From DATKSS01 sp049582065 (GTDB lineage Bacteria; Chloroflexota; Dormibacteria; Dormibacterales; Dormibacteraceae), in contig JBAUTF010000247.1 of the NCBI GenBank assembly GCA_049582065.1, forward strand, positions 1 through 8,773: DNA of 8,773 nt, read 5' to 3'. The notes beneath the pieces were generated by a model. That model did no database searches, was not told the DNA's origin, and saw nothing but the letters and a program-made list of their open reading frames with translations. Positions 5,954-8,773 of the stretch are shown one piece after another. Both the position numbers and the translations under genes were made by a program. How positions within the stretch are numbered: the first letter of the stretch is position 1; every line of letters begins with the position of its first letter.

Positions 5954-6625
5954 ATGCCAGGCACCGATCCCAGGCCGGCAGTGATGCGCGTGATGCTGGT
6001 GGAGGAGCACGCCCTCGTTCGCGAAGGCATTCGAAGAATCCTGGAAGCGGAGCCGGACCTCGAAGTCGTCGGAGAAGCGAACCGCGGTGACGACGCACTC
6101 AAGCTGCTCGACGATCTGCGTCCTGACGTCGTGGTGATGGGAGCTCGCCTGGCTGGGATGAGCGGCATCGAAACCACGCGGAGGATCCGCAGTGCTTCCC
6201 CAGAGGTCCGTGTCCTGATCCTGTCGGCGCAGGCCGACTTCGCACTCGAAGCCCTGCGCGCCGGCGCCTCCGGATACATCTTGAAGACGGCCACCAGTCG
6301 TGGGCTGGTCGCGGCGCTGCGCAGCGTCTTCCTGGGTTCGACGGTCATTCAGGGGGAATTGGCGGCCGGACTCGGCATCTGGGGACCAAGCGGCAGATCT
6401 CAGCTGACTGATGTCTTGAGCCACCGGGAGGCGCAGATCCTGAGGCTGATCGCCAGGGGGCTCACCAACCGGGCCATCGCGCGCGAGGTCGGCATCGCGC
6501 CTCGCACCGCCGATCAGCACGTGCACAACATTTTGATCAAAGTCGGCGCGAGATCGCGCGCCGAGGCGGTGCGCTATGCAGTCGAACACGAGCTCGCGTC
6601 AGCGAAAGAGGTCAGCGCCCTATAG
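5954..6625 (+). CDS. NarL/FixJ-type response regulator without phospho-acceptor Asp, 223 aa
   Basis: A receiver domain (about residues 11-130) is followed by a LuxR-type helix-turn-helix (about 154-212: LSHREAQILRLIARGLTNRA, then REVGIAPRTADQHVHNILIK). Receiver landmarks are VEEHALVREG (16-25), VVVMGARLAGMSGIE (59-73), Ser91 and Lys111 in GYILKTA. The canonical acceptor Asp (normally VVLMDxxMPGM) is Gly63, encoded by GGA, and the acidic pair before His19 is Glu-Glu rather than Asp-Asp. It therefore probably works without phosphorylation, as a constitutive or ligand-controlled DNA-binding protein. ATG 5954 has no Shine-Dalgarno; ATG 5984 (MRVMLVEEH) fits the start of the receiver fold equally well. 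No histidine kinase is nearby. Divergent placement suggests it may control the oxidoreductase operon or itself (inference). Confidence 0.88.
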   Translation: MPGTDPRPAVMRVMLVEEHALVREGIRRILEAEPDLEVVGEANRGDDALKLLDDLRPDVVVMGARLAGMSGIETTRRIRSASPEVRVLILSAQADFALEALRAGASGYILKTATSRGLVAALRSVFLGSTVIQGELAAGLGIWGPSGRSQLTDVLSHREAQILRLIARGLTNRAIAREVGIAPRTADQHVHNILIKVGARSRAEAVRYAVEHELASAKEVSAL

Positions 6626-7016
6626 CCGCCCGACCGCGAAAGGTGTCGGTACTTGACCACCTCCTTGGTGAAGCGCCCGCAACGAAATGCATTGCCGGCC
6701 GCCCATTCCGATGCAGTCCGCCAACTCGTTATGGCCGCACCCAGGCTCCGGGGCCATTTCTGAATTCAGAAATTGGTCGGGGGAGGGGACACTAGTTGAA
6801 CTCTCGAATTGAACTCGGGGAGGCGTCCTCGATCTGCTTAGGGCCCATTGCCGCGTCGGCGTGCCGCCACAGCCATGTAGAAGGGGAGGGGCAGGACCTA
6901 ACCGGGCGCCATCGACCGGCTGACTCAGGACGCCACGGCGGCGGTGCTCTCGGTCATCGGCTCACGAAAGATATCCAGCAGGCTCGGTGCCCCACGGACC
7001 TGCGCCGGCCAGCCTG
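6626..7016. other. Convergent intergenic region, 391 bp, no convincing gene
   Basis: The region lies between the stops of the response regulator and the exported FN3 protein. It holds an 18-bp perfect palindrome (6756-6773) and a direct repeat of TTGAACTC (6796-6803 and 6809-6816, period 13). A plus-strand frame from TTG 6796, with GGGAGG upstream, overlaps the end of the FN3 gene and has no protein-like pattern. No classic GC-hairpin plus T-run terminator was found on either strand. Confidence 0.5.
6756..6773. repeat. Perfect 18-bp palindrome ATTTCTGAATTCAGAAAT
   Basis: The sequence equals its own reverse complement over 18 bases and stands out as AT-rich in a GC-rich setting. Allowing one missing base on the left, the symmetry extends to CCA...TTGG (6754-6776). 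It could be a dimeric-protein operator or a cruciform/hairpin element. It has no loop bases and no T-run, so it is not a standard intrinsic terminator. Confidence 0.7.
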
Positions 7017-8576
7017 TCACTGCAGCAGAGAGAGACCGCTCGGGGCCACGCTGCGGGACGGCAGAGACTGGGGTCCGGTTCCCACCTGGTTGGTCGCGCT
7101 CACATAAAACGTGTATGAGGCGCCGTTGGCCAGCCCTCCGACGATAGCCGTCTCCGGGGTCGGCCACCCACTGATCGTCACCACCTGGGCGATCGTCGAT
7201 CCCGTGTACACAGTCACCGTGTAGGACGTGACTCCAGAGCCTCCGTCCCAGGGCGGAGCCGACCAGCCAACTGTGGCCAGCCCCGGCCCCGGAACCGCCG
7301 TGACCGCCGCCGGCGGGTCGGGCACCTCTGGCGAGACCGGTCCTGTTGCTCCGATGACGCTCAAGTACGCGGCCGCTTGACCGGTCGCGCTTCGAAGAGC
7401 GTTCCAGCTGTCCGCGCCAGACATGGTTCCGGCGGCTCCGTCTTCCGACAGGACACCTGTGAACTGCATTGGCGGGAGCCCGACGCTCTGGGCGTATTGG
7501 TTCACGCTTTGCCACTGGCTGGCCATCACGGCGATGTAGATCTCGGGCATGGGGCAGGCCGGCGCCGCTTGCCAGGCGACGTGGTAGACAGCTGCCGCCG
7601 ACCACCCGGGTTCATTGGGTACGTAATCGCCATAGTCGACCATCAGCCCATCCCGGCTTGCCAAGCACGGCTTGGACGCGCCCGACGCGGTCGCGTAAGC
7701 GTCAACCCAGGCGGCGGTGGTCGGCCCGTCGTACCAGCTGCCGTCGCTCGACTCCTCGATGTCATTGCCGGCCCAGGTTGCGACCGGTGTGGGGAGGCTC
7801 CGCGCAACGGCTGCGATCGGACTGATGACCGACCCGAACCATGCCTGACCGTGCAACGACATCTCCGCCGGGGTCAGGGCGTAGCCGGGTACTGCTGCCG
7901 TCAGGCTGTTGCTGGTGCCCGCCACCAGCACATAGCTGGGTGAAGCGGAGCGATTGGGATTGGTCTCGTAGCCGCGCAGCCACGCCTGGGCCAGGATCAC
8001 AAGCGTGGTGTCCGGCGTGCAGCCCTGGCTGTTGAAGAGCTGGGTGCCCCATGCCAGTGTTGCCGGCTCGAAACAGGGGGCTCCGAAGTCGAGGATCGTC
8101 ATGCCACCCGTCGGCGGGACCGTTTCATTTGCCGCATCGTAGTAGAGGGGGCATTCGGTGGTCGCGTTCAGACCGCACACGTCGATGTACGAGCCGTACA
8201 CATAGAAAGACGATGTAGCCGGCGGATCGCCTGCACCGCTGCTTGCAAGCTTCGAGTTGCGCAGCAGCCCGCTCCGCGCGTGAGACGCCAGCTCCCCGAC
8301 TGGGCGCTGCCGGCTCGTCTCCACGACCATCTCCGCGCTCTTGCCGCTCGGGGCGTCCGTCCCGGCCACGACGATCGAGGTTGGCCCCCTCATCCAGCAT
8401 TTGGTCGGATGGATGACCAAGCCGCTTACAGGAACGTCCAGGCATGAGGCGGACCCGTTCCACTCGATCTGCTGGATGCCGTGTGAAATGGGGCCGGAAG
8501 GCAGCAACGCCATCGCGGTGACCGAGCCGATCAGCGCCAGACGTCGAGTCAGCGATCGTGCCGAGTTTGTGTACAA
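7017..8576 (-). CDS. Exported protein with unassigned central region and C-terminal fibronectin type III domain, about 519 aa
   Basis: From TTG 8576 the protein begins with basic residues and a hydrophobic stretch (ARSLTRRLALIGSVTAMALL), a Sec-type signal peptide, so it is probably secreted. The central ~380 residues contain several Cys (disulfides likely) and blocks such as TILDFGAPCFEP, VATWAGNDIEESSDGSWYDG and GLMVDYGDYVPNEPGW. Clustered Asp, Glu and Trp recall extracellular TIM-barrel hydrolases, but I cannot assign a family. A Pro-rich hinge (EVPDPPAAV) leads into about 85 residues with the FN3 pattern (VGWSAPPWDGGSGVTSYTV, LANGASYTFYVSATNQVGTG), common in bacterial secreted carbohydrate-active enzymes. 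The frame stays open to another TTG at 8696, but this would add 40 residues before the signal and overlap the Doc-like frame on the other strand. Neither start has a good Shine-Dalgarno. The gene is transcribed towards the response regulator, whose gene converges on it. Confidence 0.78.
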   Translation of the reverse strand: MYTNSARSLTRRLALIGSVTAMALLPSGPISHGIQQIEWNGSASCLDVPVSGLVIHPTKCWMRGPTSIVVAGTDAPSGKSAEMVVETSRQRPVGELASHARSGLLRNSKLASSGAGDPPATSSFYVYGSYIDVCGLNATTECPLYYDAANETVPPTGGMTILDFGAPCFEPATLAWGTQLFNSQGCTPDTTLVILAQAWLRGYETNPNRSASPSYVLVAGTSNSLTAAVPGYALTPAEMSLHGQAWFGSVISPIAAVARSLPTPVATWAGNDIEESSDGSWYDGPTTAAWVDAYATASGASKPCLASRDGLMVDYGDYVPNEPGWSAAAVYHVAWQAAPACPMPEIYIAVMASQWQSVNQYAQSVGLPPMQFTGVLSEDGAAGTMSGADSWNALRSATGQAAAYLSVIGATGPVSPEVPDPPAAVTAVPGPGLATVGWSAPPWDGGSGVTSYTVTVYTGSTIAQVVTISGWPTPETAIVGGLANGASYTFYVSATNQVGTGPQSLPSRSVAPSGLSLLQ

Positions 8577-8634
8577 ACGTGCGAATTTTGCCGGTATGGC
8601 GCCCGGGCTGAGGTGCGCAGAAATTGCGTCGTCG

Positions 8635-8773
8635 ATGTCTCGACGAACGTACCGGCCCGAGAAAACCCGCACCTTCTCGGTTGGCAAGGATCTCAAGCTT
8701 GAACTTTCGATCGGCGGCTCGAGCGGTATTCGAGACCGCGGCCTGCTCGAATCAGCGCTCGCGCGCCACTACA
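8635..8773 (+). CDS. Doc/Fic-type (death-on-curing) toxin N-terminal fragment, cut by window end
   Basis: The plus frame ending at the window edge reads KLELSIGGSSGIRD followed by RGLLESALARHY (8695-8772). GGSxGIRDxGLLESALARP is the conserved N-terminal region of Doc toxins, Fic-fold kinases that phosphorylate EF-Tu. The catalytic HxFxxGNKR motif would lie beyond the window. An in-frame ATG at 8635 gives a basic stretch (MSRRTYRPEKTR) that is not typical of Doc, where the motif usually sits about 20 residues from the start and is preceded by an IHxxxIxxxGG helix. No Shine-Dalgarno precedes the ATG and no Phd antitoxin gene is visible upstream. It may therefore be a degraded copy or have another start. 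Clear similarity begins near 8689. Confidence 0.5.
   Translation, partial: MSRRTYRPEKTRTFSVGKDLKLELSIGGSSGIRDRGLLESALARHY

Noticed and set aside
6756..6776. Palindrome as intrinsic terminator for the convergent genes
   Set aside because: AT-rich stem without loop and no following T-run on either strand.
6925..7016. Minus-strand stretch reading SLLDIFREPMTESTAAVAS beyond the FN3 stop
   Set aside because: Looks protein-like but is in another frame than FN3, which already ends naturally; no start, and no homology I can name.
6796..7107. Plus-strand TTG-started frame with GGGAGG upstream
   Set aside because: Runs antisense into the FN3 gene, shows no secondary-structure or family pattern, and the TTG lies inside a direct repeat.

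Overview
The window is high-GC bacterial DNA with tightly packed genes, several 4-base stop/start overlaps and frequent TTG/GTG starts. It suggests a soil-type bacterium such as a Chloroflexota/Dormibacterota-like or actinobacterial lineage. That placement is inferred from composition and gene style only; no marker gene is present.

Left part (1-2135): a minus-strand cassette runs from a short AraC-type regulator (1473-1054) to two single-domain glyoxalase/VOC proteins (1043-594 and 597-259, joined by an ATGA overlap) and a DUF1801 protein cut by the window edge (206-1). Divergent from it, on plus, is a second DUF1801 protein (1659-2135) whose Shine-Dalgarno sequence can fold into a hairpin.

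Middle left (2136-2567): no intact gene. It holds the eroded remains of a vapBC toxin-antitoxin pair: a VapB C-terminal tail whose stop overlaps a TTG-started VapC reading frame. The VapC has lost its first catalytic Asp (now Glu), carries a one-base frameshift at its second acidic residue, and stops resembling VapC next to the end of the following operon.

Centre (2568-5798, minus): a compact three-gene operon. The first gene is a 642-aa iron-sulfur flavoprotein with a 2x[4Fe-4S] ferredoxin domain fused to a GltD/AegA-like FAD/NAD(P)H core. Two tandem paralogous membrane proteins of about 215 aa follow; I cannot assign them to a known family. The layout suggests a membrane-associated NAD(P)H/ferredoxin oxidoreductase of undescribed type, the most interesting system here. 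Divergent from it, across a 155-bp intergenic region with three short palindromes, is a NarL/LuxR-type response regulator (5954-6625) that lacks the phospho-acceptor aspartate.

Right part (6626-8773): a 391-bp convergent intergenic region contains a perfect 18-bp palindrome. Beyond it is a minus-strand exported protein (stop at 7017) with a signal-peptide-like N-terminus, an unassigned Cys-containing central region and a C-terminal fibronectin type III domain. At the right edge, on plus, is the N-terminal part of a Doc/Fic-type toxin reading frame, cut by the window end. No rRNA, tRNA, CRISPR array or insertion sequence was recognised.
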